Position numbers and translations under genes: made by a program. A DNA stretch of 64,000 nucleotides from an uncultured Lysobacteraceae bacterium (GTDB lineage Bacteria > Pseudomonadota > Gammaproteobacteria > Xanthomonadales > Xanthomonadaceae), in contig CAKZGB010000019.1 in NCBI GenBank assembly GCA_936911875.1, positions 48,568 through 112,567 of the forward strand, written 5' to 3'. This document shows, piece by piece, positions 43,644 through 53,256 of the stretch (the stretch's first letter is position 1; each line of letters starts with the position of its first letter). The notes beneath the pieces were generated by a model. The model did not search any database. It was not told where the DNA came from and worked only from the letters and a program-made list of their open reading frames with translations.

Positions 43644-44369
43644 TTACCGTGGCAGATCAAACCACAGCAGTTGGACATCGTCCTCTGCGTGCTGACGCAA
43701 GGCCAACTCGCCTTCTTCATCGACGAAACCGAGGGCGTCGCCGGCCTGCAGCACCCGCACAGCGCCACCGCCGAGTTCGACCTCGAGTTCACCGCTCAGA
43801 ATCTGCAGCCAGTAACGGCGTGTCGGATCCAACTGACGCGTGGTGGCATCGGACTTGCGCAAACCGCGGCCGAACAGCACCGCGTCCTGACGCCAAGGCA
43901 GACCGCCGTCACGGCCTTCCGGCGCGGCCAGCGTCACCCACTGATCGAGACGCGACTCAAACGAATACTGTTCCTGACCGTACTGCGGCGTGGCATTGAC
44001 CTGATTGGGCTGCACCCAGATCTGCAGAAAATGCACGGGATCGGTGGCGCCGCCATTCATTTCCGAATGCTCGACGCCATGACCGGCGCTCATCCACTGC
44101 ACATCACCGGAGCGAATCACACCGGCATTGCCGTGACTGTCGCGATGCGCCAACTCGCCGCTGAGCACGACCGACACGATTTCCATGTTGGCGTGACCGT
44201 GCGGCGCGAAACCGCCACCGCCGGCGACTCGGTCTTCGTTGATGACGCGCAGCGGACCAAAACCCATCCACTGCGGATCGTAATAGCTCGCAAAGGAAAA
44301 AGTATGGGCCGAACGCAGCCAGCCATGATCGGCCTGGCCACGCTCTGCCGCGCGTCGTTCGATGATCAC
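43644..44369 (-). CDS. pirin family protein (YhhW-like)
   Basis: This 241-aa bicupin has the pirin signature in the N-terminal cupin: FAPHGHANMEIVSVVLSGEL (metal-binding His pair and Glu) and QWMSAGHGVEHSEMN (third His). The C-terminal cupin is less conserved. E. coli YhhW is a quercetin 2,3-dioxygenase; other pirins are redox-sensing regulators. The start is GTG and overlaps the yceI stop (GTGA), so it is co-translated with it. Confidence 0.9.
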   Translation of the reverse strand: MIIERRAAERGQADHGWLRSAHTFSFASYYDPQWMGFGPLRVINEDRVAGGGGFAPHGHANMEIVSVVLSGELAHRDSHGNAGVIRSGDVQWMSAGHGVEHSEMNGGATDPVHFLQIWVQPNQVNATPQYGQEQYSFESRLDQWVTLAAPEGRDGGLPWRQDAVLFGRGLRKSDATTRQLDPTRRYWLQILSGELEVELGGGAVRVLQAGDALGFVDEEGELALRQHAEDDVQLLWFDLPR

Positions 44370-44941
44370 GGCGTGGTGCCTTCCGCAGTAATACGCAGAT
44401 CGACTTTGTCCGACACGGCCGGTGCAAACGCGCCGACACCGAAATCACTACGCTTGATGGTGGTCACGGCGTTGAAACCGATCGCCTGCTTCTTCAGCAT
44501 CGGATGTTCACCGGCACCGTTGAGCGTCACATCCAGCACTACCGGCTTGGTGATGTTTTTGATGGTGAGGTTACCCGTCACTTTCAACTTGTTTTTACCG
44601 ACCGAAGTGACCTTGGTGCTCTTGAACGTCGCATTCGGGTAAGTCGCCGCATCGAAAAAGTCCTTACCGCTCAGGTGCTTGTCGAGATCCGGCACAAACG
44701 TGTCGATCAGGCTCAGCGGCAACGTCACTTCAACGCTGGAACGTTGCGGGGCCTTGGCGTCATACACCAGCACACCCTTGTCAATGCCGAAATTAGCGGA
44801 CGGGCGAGAGAAACCCATGTGGTTCCAGGTGACCAGCACTTGCGTGTGCGTCGGATCCAGGTTGTAAGTGACCGGAGCGGCCACGGCAGGAACAGCGGCG
44901 GCCAACAGCAGGCCGGCGAGCATCGTTTTCATCGTACGCAT
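44366..44941 (-). CDS. YceI family periplasmic lipocalin-like protein
   Basis: This 191-aa protein has a signal peptide (MKTMLAGLLLAAAVPAVAA) and the YceI fold: YNLDPTHTQVLVTWNHMGFSRPSANFG at the start, the KDFFDAATYPNATFKS motif, then KVTGNLTIKNITKPVVLDV and the closing RSDFGVGAFAPAVSDKVDLRI. Structures of the family bind isoprenoid-type lipids. GGAG is 8 bases upstream. It sits between a RutE-like gene and pirin on the same strand. Confidence 0.93.
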   Translation of the reverse strand: MRTMKTMLAGLLLAAAVPAVAAPVTYNLDPTHTQVLVTWNHMGFSRPSANFGIDKGVLVYDAKAPQRSSVEVTLPLSLIDTFVPDLDKHLSGKDFFDAATYPNATFKSTKVTSVGKNKLKVTGNLTIKNITKPVVLDVTLNGAGEHPMLKKQAIGFNAVTTIKRSDFGVGAFAPAVSDKVDLRITAEGTTP

Positions 44942-44966
44942 GGAACAGTCTCCAAAAGGAAAGGAC

Positions 44967-45554
44967 TTACAGAATTTGTGCAGCTTCGTCGAACGGCAGA
45001 CGCGGCGAGCGGGGGAACAGAGCGGCGGGATCGCCTTCGCCCAAGTTGATCAGGAAATTCGACTTGATGGCAGTGCCGGCGAAGAATTCGCCATCGACAC
45101 CGGCGTTATCAAAGCCCGACATCGGACCCGTATCCAGACCCAGAGCGCGGGCGGCCATGATCAGGTAGGCACCTTGCAGCGAACCGTTACGGAACGCGCT
45201 GGTTTCGATCAGGGACTGGTTGCCTTCGAACCAGGGGCGCGCATCCACGTGCGGGAACAGGTACGGCAGCTTTTCGTAGAAGGCTTCGTCGTGGGCGACG
45301 ATCACGGTCACCGGAGCGGCCATCGTCTTTTCGAGATTGCCCGCGTCCAGGAACGGTTCGAGGCGCTTTTTGGCCTCCGCCGAGCGGATGAAGACAAAAC
45401 GGGCCGGCGTGGCGTTGACCGCGGTCGGACCGAACTTGGTCAGGTCGTACAGTTTGTGCAGGGTTTCATCGCTGATTTCGCCGCCGAGCACGTTGTGGGT
45501 GCGGGCGTGGGTGAACAGCTGTTCTAGTGCAGAAGCATGAAGCGCGTCAGCCAT
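44967..45554 (-). CDS. RutE/HadB-type malonic semialdehyde reductase (nitroreductase family)
   Basis: This 195-aa FMN-dependent nitroreductase-fold protein has the family pattern [22 protein letters not shown] (flavin-binding), then [20 protein letters not shown] and [20 protein letters not shown]. RutE reduces 3-hydroxypropionate semialdehyde in pyrimidine breakdown, but no other rut genes are here, so a general reductase role is as likely. AAGGA is 9 bases upstream of the ATG. It is divergent from the ELM1-family gene. Confidence 0.87.
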   Translation of the reverse strand: MADALHASALEQLFTHARTHNVLGGEISDETLHKLYDLTKFGPTAVNATPARFVFIRSAEAKKRLEPFLDAGNLEKTMAAPVTVIVAHDEAFYEKLPYLFPHVDARPWFEGNQSLIETSAFRNGSLQGAYLIMAARALGLDTGPMSGFDNAGVDGEFFAGTAIKSNFLINLGEGDPAALFPRSPRLPFDEAAQIL

Positions 45555-45651
45555 GACGGATTTTCCTTAGTGGAATGAGATTGGATGCGACCATTGTATG
45601 ATTCTCAAAATAGCCAGCAAACACGACCGCTGGAACACAGTCATCCCAAAA

Positions 45652-46659
45652 ATGCAACAATCAGCTCCCCTAGCCCCCAGCACCGATGCCCGCGCCACGT
45701 GGGTCCTGAGCGATGGCCGGGCCGGGAACCACCGCCAGGCGCAAGCCCTAGCTGCTGCCCTAGGTCGCGCCTACACGGACCGACTTATCCACCCCACGGC
45801 TCCCTGGCGCTGGGCGGCACCCCGCGTCTTGCCATTCAGCACGAAGGCCTTTGCCGGCCCGGTCCGTAACGTGCTCGATGGTCGCGAACCGGCGCCCCAA
45901 CTGGTGATCGGCTGCGGCCGCCAGGCGGCGCTGGCCACGCGCCTGCTGCGTTCACGCGGCTCGCGGGTGATTCAGATCCTGGATCCGCGTGTCGACCTGT
46001 CGGCTTGGGACGCGGTGATCCTGCCCCATCACGACCGCCGCGATGGCGCCAACGTCGTGCGCATCCACGGTGCCCTGCATGGCATGACGCCTGGCGCGTT
46101 GGCCGCGGCGCGCGACACGTTTGCGACGACCTTGGGCGGGCTGTCGGCGCCGCGCATTGCCGTCCTGCTCGGCGGCGATACCCACAAGCGCCCGTTCGAT
46201 GCCGAGCTCGCTTTGCAGGCGGTGCAATCGCTGGCCGCGCAGGGATCGCTGATGGTCTCGACCTCGCGCCGCACCCCTGCCGAGGTAGCTGCCAAACTGC
46301 GCACCCTGCCCGTCCTGCGCGATCACCTGCTGTGGACCGGCGAGGCCGACGCGCAGCACGCCGTCGCGCACTTCACCAATCCGTATGCGGGCTATCTGGC
46401 CTGGGCCGATGCAATTGTCTGCAGCGCCGACTCGGTCTCGATGCTTAGCGAAGCCGCCGCCACGACCGCCCCGCTCTACTTACTCGGCACGCCAGGCGAC
46501 GATGCGCCTTCGCGCTTTGCAGCTGAGCTGGTGGCACGCGGTCGCGCGCAATGGTGGTCGCCCACCGCACCCGACATTGCGTTTGCGCCGGTGGCGCCGT
46601 TTAACGGTCTGGAGACGTTGCTGACGGATCTGCGCCAAATTCCGGCGTTCGCGCGCTAA
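45652..46659 (+). CDS. mitochondrial fission ELM1 family protein
   Basis: This protein of about 335 aa is of the ELM1/COG3660 family: WVLSDGRAGNHRQAQALAAALG at the N-terminus, QLVIGCGRQAALATRLLR, a D-rich VILPHHDRRDGANV, LLGGDTHKRPFD and VCSADSVSMLSEAAATTAPLYLLG. The fold looks like a GT-B glycosyltransferase, but the function of bacterial members is unknown. The start is uncertain: ATG at 45652 or at 45598, with no ribosome site for either. The last 59 bases overlap glnE on the other strand. Confidence 0.85.
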   Translation: MQQSAPLAPSTDARATWVLSDGRAGNHRQAQALAAALGRAYTDRLIHPTAPWRWAAPRVLPFSTKAFAGPVRNVLDGREPAPQLVIGCGRQAALATRLLRSRGSRVIQILDPRVDLSAWDAVILPHHDRRDGANVVRIHGALHGMTPGALAAARDTFATTLGGLSAPRIAVLLGGDTHKRPFDAELALQAVQSLAAQGSLMVSTSRRTPAEVAAKLRTLPVLRDHLLWTGEADAQHAVAHFTNPYAGYLAWADAIVCSADSVSMLSEAAATTAPLYLLGTPGDDAPSRFAAELVARGRAQWWSPTAPDIAFAPVAPFNGLETLLTDLRQIPAFAR

Positions 46660-49318
46660 TTACAGCCGCACCGGCTTCCAGTGCCGGCGTGCGCAGCACC
46701 AGTCGTGGTCGGCGATCGAGACCGCAACGCATGCCCTGATCGAGCAAGGCCAGATAGGCCGAACGCAACGTGTCCGTATCGCCTTCGAGGCGTTGGAGTA
46801 ATTCCAAGGTACCGGTGTCGTCTAGCCACTGCGGTTCGGCGGCCGCATGCTGCAACACCTGCTGCTGCAGATGGAACTCGAGATCGACCAGCGCACCGCG
46901 ACCTTGCTTGAGGTCCAACAGCGTGTCACTACTGCGATCCAGCTCCTTGCGCATGCGCGCCCGCATCTGCGCGATCTTGTAGTGCAAAGTCTGCACATCG
47001 CGCGGACGACTTAATATCTCCGCACGCAATTGCGCAAAGCGATTGCACAACTCGGTGTCACCGGCCATCGGTCGCGATCGCACCAGCGCCTGATGCTCCC
47101 ACGTCCATGCCCGCTCGCGCTGATACTGCGCGTAGGCATTAAAACTCGACACCAGCAGACCCTTCGCGCCGTCGGGTCGCAAACGCATATCCACTTCGAA
47201 GAGACGACCGGCCGCCGTCTGCGCCGCGAGATACGCCACTAACTTTTGTGCCAACCGTGCGAAGTAGCGTGCGGCATCCAACGGCCGCGGGCCTTCGGAG
47301 ACCGAATCCGCCGGTGCATCGTAGAGAAAGACCAGATCGAGATCGGAACCGAAGTTCAACTCTCTTGCACCCAAACTGCCGTAACCGATCGCGGCAAACT
47401 CGGCGCCGGGCAGTGCGCCGTGGGCGTCCCGCATTTCTGCGCGCACCCATCGCAGCACCGCCATCAGACACAGTTGCGCCAAGTCAGCCAACTGTTGTGC
47501 GGCGGTATGCGCATCGATACGGCCATCGCGAAATGCCATGGCCGTGCGGAAACTTGCGGTCTGTCGGATCTCATTGAGCTGACGCAACGGCAGATCGGGA
47601 TCGCCATCAAACACGATCTCATCAATCGCCAACTCCACCGCCTGCAACTGCACACCCGTGCCGGATGCGCGCGTGTCGAGTAATTCATCAAGCAACAACG
47701 GATGCAAGCTCACGCGCTCGGCCATCAGTGCGGACTCACCAACCACCTGCACCAGACGCTTTAATGCGGCGGGTTGCTCATCGAGCAAGGCGATGTAGGC
47801 ACTGCGACGCAAGATCGCCTGCAGCAGACTGATCAGACGCTTGAGCGTAACCAAGGGCGCATCGGTGCGGCCGGCATCTTCGACCATCACCTGCATTACG
47901 CGATCAAAACGCGCACGTGCAGTTGGCGACAGTTGTCTTACGCCCGGGCCACGCAACAAATCCCGCAAGGCCGTATCGGCGGCGAGCGCATCGGCATAGC
48001 CCAGCGATTGCAGCACGGCGCCATCGCCTTCGTCCGGCAAAGCGCGCCAGTAATCCTGCAAGCTGCCGGTGATGGCCTGCGCCTTGCGTGGTGCTAATAG
48101 CGCATTGAATTCCTGCTGGACTGCGCTGCGCACCACATCCAGATCGGCTTGCAGTGCATCCCAGTTCGGATAACCCAAACCGACCGCAACCCGCTCCCGA
48201 TCTGCAGCGGCTGCGGGCACATCATGCGTCTGCTCATCGCGCAGCATCTGAATGCGATTTTCAAGAACGCGCAGAAAACGATACAACTCGCGCAACTGCT
48301 CGGCGTTCTCGGCCGTCAGTTCACCCGCCGCAACCAGAGCATCTAAAGCCTTTAATAACGAAGGCGTGCGTAGACTCGCGTCACGTCCGCCACGAATCAG
48401 CTGCAACGCCTGCACCAGAAATTCGATCTCGCGAATGCCGCCCGGCCCGCGCTTGATATCGCTTTGCCGATCCTTGCGCGCCACCTCGGCCTGGATGCTG
48501 GCCTTCATCTCGCGCACGCCATCAAGCGCGGTGTAATCGAGATAGCGGCGATACACGAACGGCCGCAAGGTATTCAAGAAGCGCGCACCTGCTGCAGCAT
48601 CCCCCGCGACAACACGCGCTTTCTGCCACGCGTAGCGTTCCCAGTCACGGCCTTCGCTCTGAAAATACAGTTCCATCGCGGCGAACGACCACACCAGACG
48701 ACCGCTGTTGCCGTACGGCCGCAAGCGCATATCGACGCGATGACAGAAGCCATCGACCGTGACCTCATCGAGCAGCTTGATCCACTGCTGACACAAACGC
48801 GTGAAATAGGTTTCAGCGGCTAACGGTCGCGGACCGTCGGATTCGCCATGTTCCTCAAAGCCGATGACCAGATCGACATCGGACGAGAAGTTCAGTTCAC
48901 CGCCACCGAGTTTGCCCAGGCCGAAGATGACGGGATCGATGCGCTCGCCTTGCGCATCCCGCACCACGCCGTGGCGCGTTTCGAAATCCGACTGCACGGC
49001 GGCCAACGCAACTTGCATACAGTCATCGGCCAGATCGGAGATGCGCTGCATGGTGTCGGGCAGGGTATCCATGCCCAACACATCGCGCCAGATGATGCGC
49101 GCGGATTGCTGCTTACGATACTGACGCAGCAATCGCGGCCACGCCTTGATATCGTCCGAAGGCAACACCGGCACCGGCCAGTCACTGCCATCGTCGGTGC
49201 GCAGGCGCTCGAGAAATTCCGGTTCGCGATCGACTACCGAACCGAACAGATCACTCGCAGCCCGTACGCGCTGTACGTCAGTGTCGAAATCAGTCGTGGT
49301 GCCGGCAGCGGAGCTCAT
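46601..49318 (-). CDS. glnE: bifunctional glutamine synthetase adenylyltransferase/deadenylase
   Basis: GlnE turns glutamine synthetase off by adenylylation and on by deadenylylation in response to PII. It has two nucleotidyltransferase domains. The N-terminal (deadenylase) motif is FGLGKLGGGELNFSSDVDLV at ~132-151. The C-terminal (adenylylase) motif is GYGSLGARELNFGSDLDLVF at ~640-660. VDMRLRPYGNSGRL and VDMRLRPDGAKGLL follow the two in turn. At 905 aa it is near E. coli GlnE (946 aa). The N-terminus is Thr/Asp-rich and somewhat short. Confidence 0.95.
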   Translation of the reverse strand: MSSAAGTTTDFDTDVQRVRAASDLFGSVVDREPEFLERLRTDDGSDWPVPVLPSDDIKAWPRLLRQYRKQQSARIIWRDVLGMDTLPDTMQRISDLADDCMQVALAAVQSDFETRHGVVRDAQGERIDPVIFGLGKLGGGELNFSSDVDLVIGFEEHGESDGPRPLAAETYFTRLCQQWIKLLDEVTVDGFCHRVDMRLRPYGNSGRLVWSFAAMELYFQSEGRDWERYAWQKARVVAGDAAAGARFLNTLRPFVYRRYLDYTALDGVREMKASIQAEVARKDRQSDIKRGPGGIREIEFLVQALQLIRGGRDASLRTPSLLKALDALVAAGELTAENAEQLRELYRFLRVLENRIQMLRDEQTHDVPAAAADRERVAVGLGYPNWDALQADLDVVRSAVQQEFNALLAPRKAQAITGSLQDYWRALPDEGDGAVLQSLGYADALAADTALRDLLRGPGVRQLSPTARARFDRVMQVMVEDAGRTDAPLVTLKRLISLLQAILRRSAYIALLDEQPAALKRLVQVVGESALMAERVSLHPLLLDELLDTRASGTGVQLQAVELAIDEIVFDGDPDLPLRQLNEIRQTASFRTAMAFRDGRIDAHTAAQQLADLAQLCLMAVLRWVRAEMRDAHGALPGAEFAAIGYGSLGARELNFGSDLDLVFLYDAPADSVSEGPRPLDAARYFARLAQKLVAYLAAQTAAGRLFEVDMRLRPDGAKGLLVSSFNAYAQYQRERAWTWEHQALVRSRPMAGDTELCNRFAQLRAEILSRPRDVQTLHYKIAQMRARMRKELDRSSDTLLDLKQGRGALVDLEFHLQQQVLQHAAAEPQWLDDTGTLELLQRLEGDTDTLRSAYLALLDQGMRCGLDRRPRLVLRTPALEAGAAVISARTPEFGADPSATSPDR

Positions 49319-49335
49319 CAGCTCATGCTAGCCGC

Positions 49336-50223
49336 TCAGGCGCACTTTGGGCAGCTCTGATGCTTGTTTTGCGCCACACACGATGGACACACCAGCCGCA
49401 GCGAGCGACACGACACGTTGCCGCAATCCACATAGTCATTGGTGGGCGCACCGCATTCGGAGCACTCGCCGATCGTCACCGCATCGTCAGAGAACTCCAG
49501 ATGCATGCGCTTATCAAAGACGTACAGCGAACCTTCCCACAGGCCCTTGTCGCCAAAGGTCTCGCCGTAACGGACGATCCCGCCATCCATCTGATAGACC
49601 TCATTAAAGCCACGACGGCGCATCATGCCCGACAGCACTTCGCAACGGATACCGCCGGTGCAATACGTGACGATGGGTTTGTCTTTGAGGTGATCGTACT
49701 TGCCCGAGTCAAGCTCGCGGCGGAAATCATGCGTGGTCGCGACATCCGGAACGATGGCACCTTTCATGCGACCAATCGCCGCTTCCATGGCATTGCGGCC
49801 GTCAAAGAACACCACGTCTTCGCCTGCTTCTTTTTTGGCCTCGATCAGTTCGTGCAGTTCGCGCGGCGCCAGATGCACGCCACCTCCAATCACACCGGAC
49901 TCATCGACTTCAAGTTCTTCGGGCGCACCAAACGACACGATCTCTTTGCGCACCTTGATCGACATGCGCGGAAAATCTTCGGCGCCGCCTTGCGACCATT
50001 TGAATTCCATCGGCTTGAACGGCGCGTACTCACGCATCGCCCGCACATACTTTTTAGCCGCCTCCATCGAACCGCCGACCGTGCCATTGATACCTTGCGT
50101 CGAAATCAGAATACGACCGCGCAGACCCAGCGATTCGCACAAGGCTTTTTGCCACAGGCGTACCGCCTCGGGATCGGCAATTGGAGTGAACAGGTAGTAG
50201 AGCAAAATGCGATTGGTTTCCAT
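49336..50223 (-). CDS. trhO: tRNA uridine(34) hydroxylase, rhodanese-domain protein
   Basis: TrhO (YceA) hydroxylates U34 of some tRNAs, the first step to 5-(carboxy)methoxyuridine. With the ATG at 50223 ([10 protein letters not shown]) it has 295 aa. The N-terminal domain carries [19 protein letters not shown]. The central rhodanese domain has [18 protein letters not shown] and the catalytic Cys188 in YCTGGIRCE. The C-terminus adds a Cys-rich zinc-ribbon-like tail (CSECG...CPSC...CPKC). The TTG at 50256 is a less likely start. Confidence 0.93.
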   Translation of the reverse strand: METNRILLYYLFTPIADPEAVRLWQKALCESLGLRGRILISTQGINGTVGGSMEAAKKYVRAMREYAPFKPMEFKWSQGGAEDFPRMSIKVRKEIVSFGAPEELEVDESGVIGGGVHLAPRELHELIEAKKEAGEDVVFFDGRNAMEAAIGRMKGAIVPDVATTHDFRRELDSGKYDHLKDKPIVTYCTGGIRCEVLSGMMRRRGFNEVYQMDGGIVRYGETFGDKGLWEGSLYVFDKRMHLEFSDDAVTIGECSECGAPTNDYVDCGNVSCRSLRLVCPSCVAQNKHQSCPKCA

Positions 50224-50294
50224 TCGTAAATTGTAAAACGTTTGGAGGAAACGCAAAGAATCAATGAAGGCGGTGTTATCATTTCATTAGAGAC

Positions 50295-50319
50295 GCAGGC
50301 GCAAATAAATGCCTGCGCC
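50295..50319 (+). promoter_or_regulatory. two mutually exclusive hairpins in the cydP leader
   Basis: GCAGGC (50295-50300) pairs with GCCTGC (50311-50316). Overlapping this, GGCGCA (50298-50303) pairs with TGCGCC (50314-50319). Both lie directly before the CGGAG ribosome site at 50319-50323; the second touches it. Only one can form at a time. Confidence 0.5.
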
Positions 50320-50327
50320 GGAGTCCG

Positions 50328-50522
50328 ATGGATATGAAATTCAACGTTCCGAACCTGCCCATAGAAAACCGGCTGCTACGTCATTTGGTTTGGGTCGGTA
50401 TTTTCAAGATCATTCTGCTGTTTATTATCTGGTTCGCTTTTTTCCGTGACCACAAGGTTCACGTCGATCCGCAAAGCGCCGCGCAGCGAATTCTTCAACC
50501 CACTTCCAATTCCCAACCTTGA
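50328..50522 (+). CDS. cydP: cytochrome bd oxidase small subunit CydP
   Basis: This 64-aa protein has an amphipathic N-terminus (MDMKFNVPNLPIENRLLRH), one membrane helix (about 22-43) and a polar tail. The position directly before cydA and the pattern match the putative small subunit annotated as CydP in other proteobacteria. CGGAG lies just upstream; the ATG at 50334 (third codon) has even better spacing. Its biochemical role is not known. Confidence 0.8.
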   Translation: MDMKFNVPNLPIENRLLRHLVWVGIFKIILLFIIWFAFFRDHKVHVDPQSAAQRILQPTSNSQP

Positions 50523-50534
50523 GGACAAGCAACC

Positions 50535-52106
50535 ATGATCTCTGAAGAGCTGGTGATGCTATCGAGGGTGCAGTTCGCTGTCACCATCATGTATCACTTT
50601 ATTTTCGTCCCGCTGACACTGGGCCTGTGCTGGCTCATGGTCATCATGGAGTCGGTGTATGTCATGACCGGCCGCGTGATCTGGAAAGACATGACCCGTT
50701 TCTGGGGCAAGCTGTTCGGCATTAACTTTGCCCTGGGCGTCACCACCGGCATCACCATGGAATTCCAGTTCGGTACCAACTGGGCGTATTACTCACACTA
50801 CGTGGGCGATATTTTCGGCGCTCCACTGGCCCTTGAGGGCCTGATGGCCTTCTTCCTCGAGTCGACCTTCGTCGGTCTGTTCTTCTTCGGTTGGGATCGA
50901 CTGAGTAAGGTGCAGCACCTTATGGCCACCACCTTGCTGGCCTTGGGTACGAACCTTTCCGCGCTGTGGATTCTGATCGCCAACGGCTGGATGCAGAACC
51001 CGGTCGGTTCCGAGTTCAACTGGCAAACCATGCGCATGGAAATGACCAGCTTTGCTGAGATCATCTTCAACCCCATCGCGCAGGCTAAGTTTGTGCATAT
51101 GGTGTCGGCCGGTTATGTGACCGGTGCGATGTTCGTGCTGTCCATTTCGGCTCTGTACCTGCTGCGTAAAAAGAACGTCGAGTTCGCACGTCGCTCGTTC
51201 CAGGTTGCCGCGGCATTCGGTCTGGCCTCGATCCTGTGTGTGCTGGTGCTGGGCGATGAATCCGGCTACACCACCGGTGAAGCGCAGCAAACCAAGCTCG
51301 CCGCAATGGAAGGCATGTGGGAAACCAAGCCTGCTCCCGCCGGCCTGACACTCATTGCCGACATCAACGAAAAAGAAAAGAAGAACAACTGGGAAATTGA
51401 AATCCCCTATGTTCTGGGCCTGATTGGTACACGCTCGGTCGATGAAACGATTCCGGGCCTGCACGAGATCGAAGCCAAGAATCGCGAACGCATCCAGAAC
51501 GGCATTCCTGCCGTGGTCGCACTGGAAACTTTGCGCAACGGCAACCCGAACGACGCCGCGGCCCGCGCCACGCTGGAGTCCAAGATCGATGACCTTGGCT
51601 TTGGCCTGCTGCTGAAGCGTCACACCAACGATGTGGCCAACGCCACGCCGGAAATGATCGAAAAGGCCGTCGACGATTCGATCCCCAAGGTCACACCGCT
51701 GTTCTGGTCGTTCCGCATCATGGTCGGCTTGGGCATTCTGATGCTTGCCCTGTTCGTGGCCGCCTTCTATCACACGCTGCGCGGCACGTTTGAAAACCGT
51801 CCGTGGCTGCTGCGTTGGGCTCTGTATAGCTTGCCGTTCCCGTGGATCGCGATTCACGTCGGCTGGTTCCTGGCCGAGTACGGTCGCCAACCGTGGACCA
51901 TCTACGGCATTCTGCCCACGCACCTGTCGGCCTCGAACATTGCAGTCAGCAATGTGTGGGGCTCGCTGGCGGGCTTCGTGATCTTCTACACCTTCCTGCT
52001 GATCGTTGAAATGTACCTGATGCTCAAGTACATCAAGCAAGGCCCCGGCGCCCTGGGCACCGGCCGCTACGCGCAAGACGATGCTGCCGGCAAGGCCGTC
52101 AACTAA
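50535..52106 (+). CDS. cydA: cytochrome bd ubiquinol oxidase subunit I
   Basis: CydA binds haems b558, b595 and d and oxidises quinol. The 523-aa protein has a haem-ligand His in VTIMYHFIFVPLTLG and GDESGYTTGEAQQTKLAAMEGMW at the start of the Q-loop. The loop is long, of the E. coli L-type (~100 residues up to GFGLLLKRH). Near the C-terminus GWFLAEYGRQPWTIYG holds the conserved GRQPW. GAGGA sits 9 bases before the ATG. It forms the core of cydP-cydA-cydB-cydX. Confidence 0.97.
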   Translation: MISEELVMLSRVQFAVTIMYHFIFVPLTLGLCWLMVIMESVYVMTGRVIWKDMTRFWGKLFGINFALGVTTGITMEFQFGTNWAYYSHYVGDIFGAPLALEGLMAFFLESTFVGLFFFGWDRLSKVQHLMATTLLALGTNLSALWILIANGWMQNPVGSEFNWQTMRMEMTSFAEIIFNPIAQAKFVHMVSAGYVTGAMFVLSISALYLLRKKNVEFARRSFQVAAAFGLASILCVLVLGDESGYTTGEAQQTKLAAMEGMWETKPAPAGLTLIADINEKEKKNNWEIEIPYVLGLIGTRSVDETIPGLHEIEAKNRERIQNGIPAVVALETLRNGNPNDAAARATLESKIDDLGFGLLLKRHTNDVANATPEMIEKAVDDSIPKVTPLFWSFRIMVGLGILMLALFVAAFYHTLRGTFENRPWLLRWALYSLPFPWIAIHVGWFLAEYGRQPWTIYGILPTHLSASNIAVSNVWGSLAGFVIFYTFLLIVEMYLMLKYIKQGPGALGTGRYAQDDAAGKAVN

Positions 52107-52116
52107 GGAGCACGAA

Positions 52117-53256
52117 ATGGATTACGCAACTCTCAAGTTTCTCTGGTGGGTGCTGGTCGGCGTGCTGCTGATCGGTTTTGCCATCATGGACGGTCACGAC
52201 ATGGGCGTCGGCACCCTGCTTCCGTTTGTCGGCAAGAACGACAACGAGCGTCGGGTGGCCATCAACTCGGTCGCCCCGCACTGGGACGGCAATCAGGTGT
52301 GGTTTATCACCGGTGGCGGCGCGCTGTTTGCCGCCTGGCCGCTGATCTACGCAGCTGCCTTCTCCGGCTTCTACTGGGCCATGCTGCTGGTGCTGTTCGC
52401 GCTGTTCTTCCGACCCGTCGGTTTTGAATACCGCAGCAAGGTCAAGGATCCGCGCTGGCGCAGCTTCTGGGACTGGGCCCTGTTCGTGGGTGGCTTTGTG
52501 CCGCCGGTGATCTTCGGCGTGGCCTTCGGCAATCTGCTGCAAGGTGTCGCATTCCAGTTCGACCGCGACATGATCCTGCACTTCCAGGACAGCTTCTTCC
52601 ATCTGCTCAACCCGTTCGGTCTGCTGTGCGGTCTCGTTGCCAGCGCGATGGTGACCATGCAAGGCGGCACCTACCTGGCACACCGCTCAGTGGGCGATGT
52701 GCAGGCTCGCTCCATCCGTTATGCACGTCTGGCCGCGCTAGTCTTTGTGGTGCTGTTCGTCATGGCCGGCGCATGGCTCAAGTTCGGCGGTATCGAAGGC
52801 TTTGTCATCACCGCCGGATCCGATCCGAACGGTGTGGCCAACCCGTTGCTGAAAACTGTCGAACGCTCAGCAGATGCCTGGTGGCTCAACTACCGCAACA
52901 TGCCGTGGCTGTGGATCTTCCCGCTGCTCGCCGTGGGCGGTGCATTGCTGGCAGCCTGGCTGGTGAGCAAGGGCAAGACGCTGTCCTCGTTCGTGGCATC
53001 GTCGCTGGCGATCGTCGGCACCATCGTGACGCCGGCCGCAGCCATGTTCCCCTTCATGATGCCTTCGTACAATCACCCCGCATCGAGCCTGACTGCATGG
53101 GACGCCAGCAGCTCGCACCTGACGCTTGGCGTCATGCTGGCCGGTGTGATCGTGTTTGTGCCGATCGTGTTGGCCTACACCTCGTGGGCGTATCGCATGA
53201 TGCGCGGCAAGATCACCGAGGCGCAGATCGAAGCAAAGGACAAGTATTTGTACTAG
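52117..53256 (+). CDS. cydB: cytochrome bd ubiquinol oxidase subunit II
   Basis: CydB is the structural partner of CydA. The ATG at 52117 follows AAGGAG (52105-52110) by 6 bases. The 379-aa protein has about eight to nine helices with GFAIMDGHDMGVGTLLPFVG (conserved DGxDxG), NSVAPHWDGNQVWFITGGGALFAAWP and FRPVGFEYRSKVKDPRWR. MFPFMMPSYNHPASSLTAWDASSS is near the end. Its stop codon TAG is directly followed by an inverted-repeat array. Confidence 0.97.
   Translation: MDYATLKFLWWVLVGVLLIGFAIMDGHDMGVGTLLPFVGKNDNERRVAINSVAPHWDGNQVWFITGGGALFAAWPLIYAAAFSGFYWAMLLVLFALFFRPVGFEYRSKVKDPRWRSFWDWALFVGGFVPPVIFGVAFGNLLQGVAFQFDRDMILHFQDSFFHLLNPFGLLCGLVASAMVTMQGGTYLAHRSVGDVQARSIRYARLAALVFVVLFVMAGAWLKFGGIEGFVITAGSDPNGVANPLLKTVERSADAWWLNYRNMPWLWIFPLLAVGGALLAAWLVSKGKTLSSFVASSLAIVGTIVTPAAAMFPFMMPSYNHPASSLTAWDASSSHLTLGVMLAGVIVFVPIVLAYTSWAYRMMRGKITEAQIEAKDKYLY

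Noticed and set aside
50257..50327. FNR/Anr-type site (TTGAT-N4-ATCAA) for the bd oxidase operon
   Set aside because: Only loose half-sites (ATCA, TTAT) are visible, and no acceptable palindrome was found.
50793..52076. 427-codon open frame opposite cydA
   Set aside because: It is an Arg/Gln/His-rich shadow; cydA is unambiguous.
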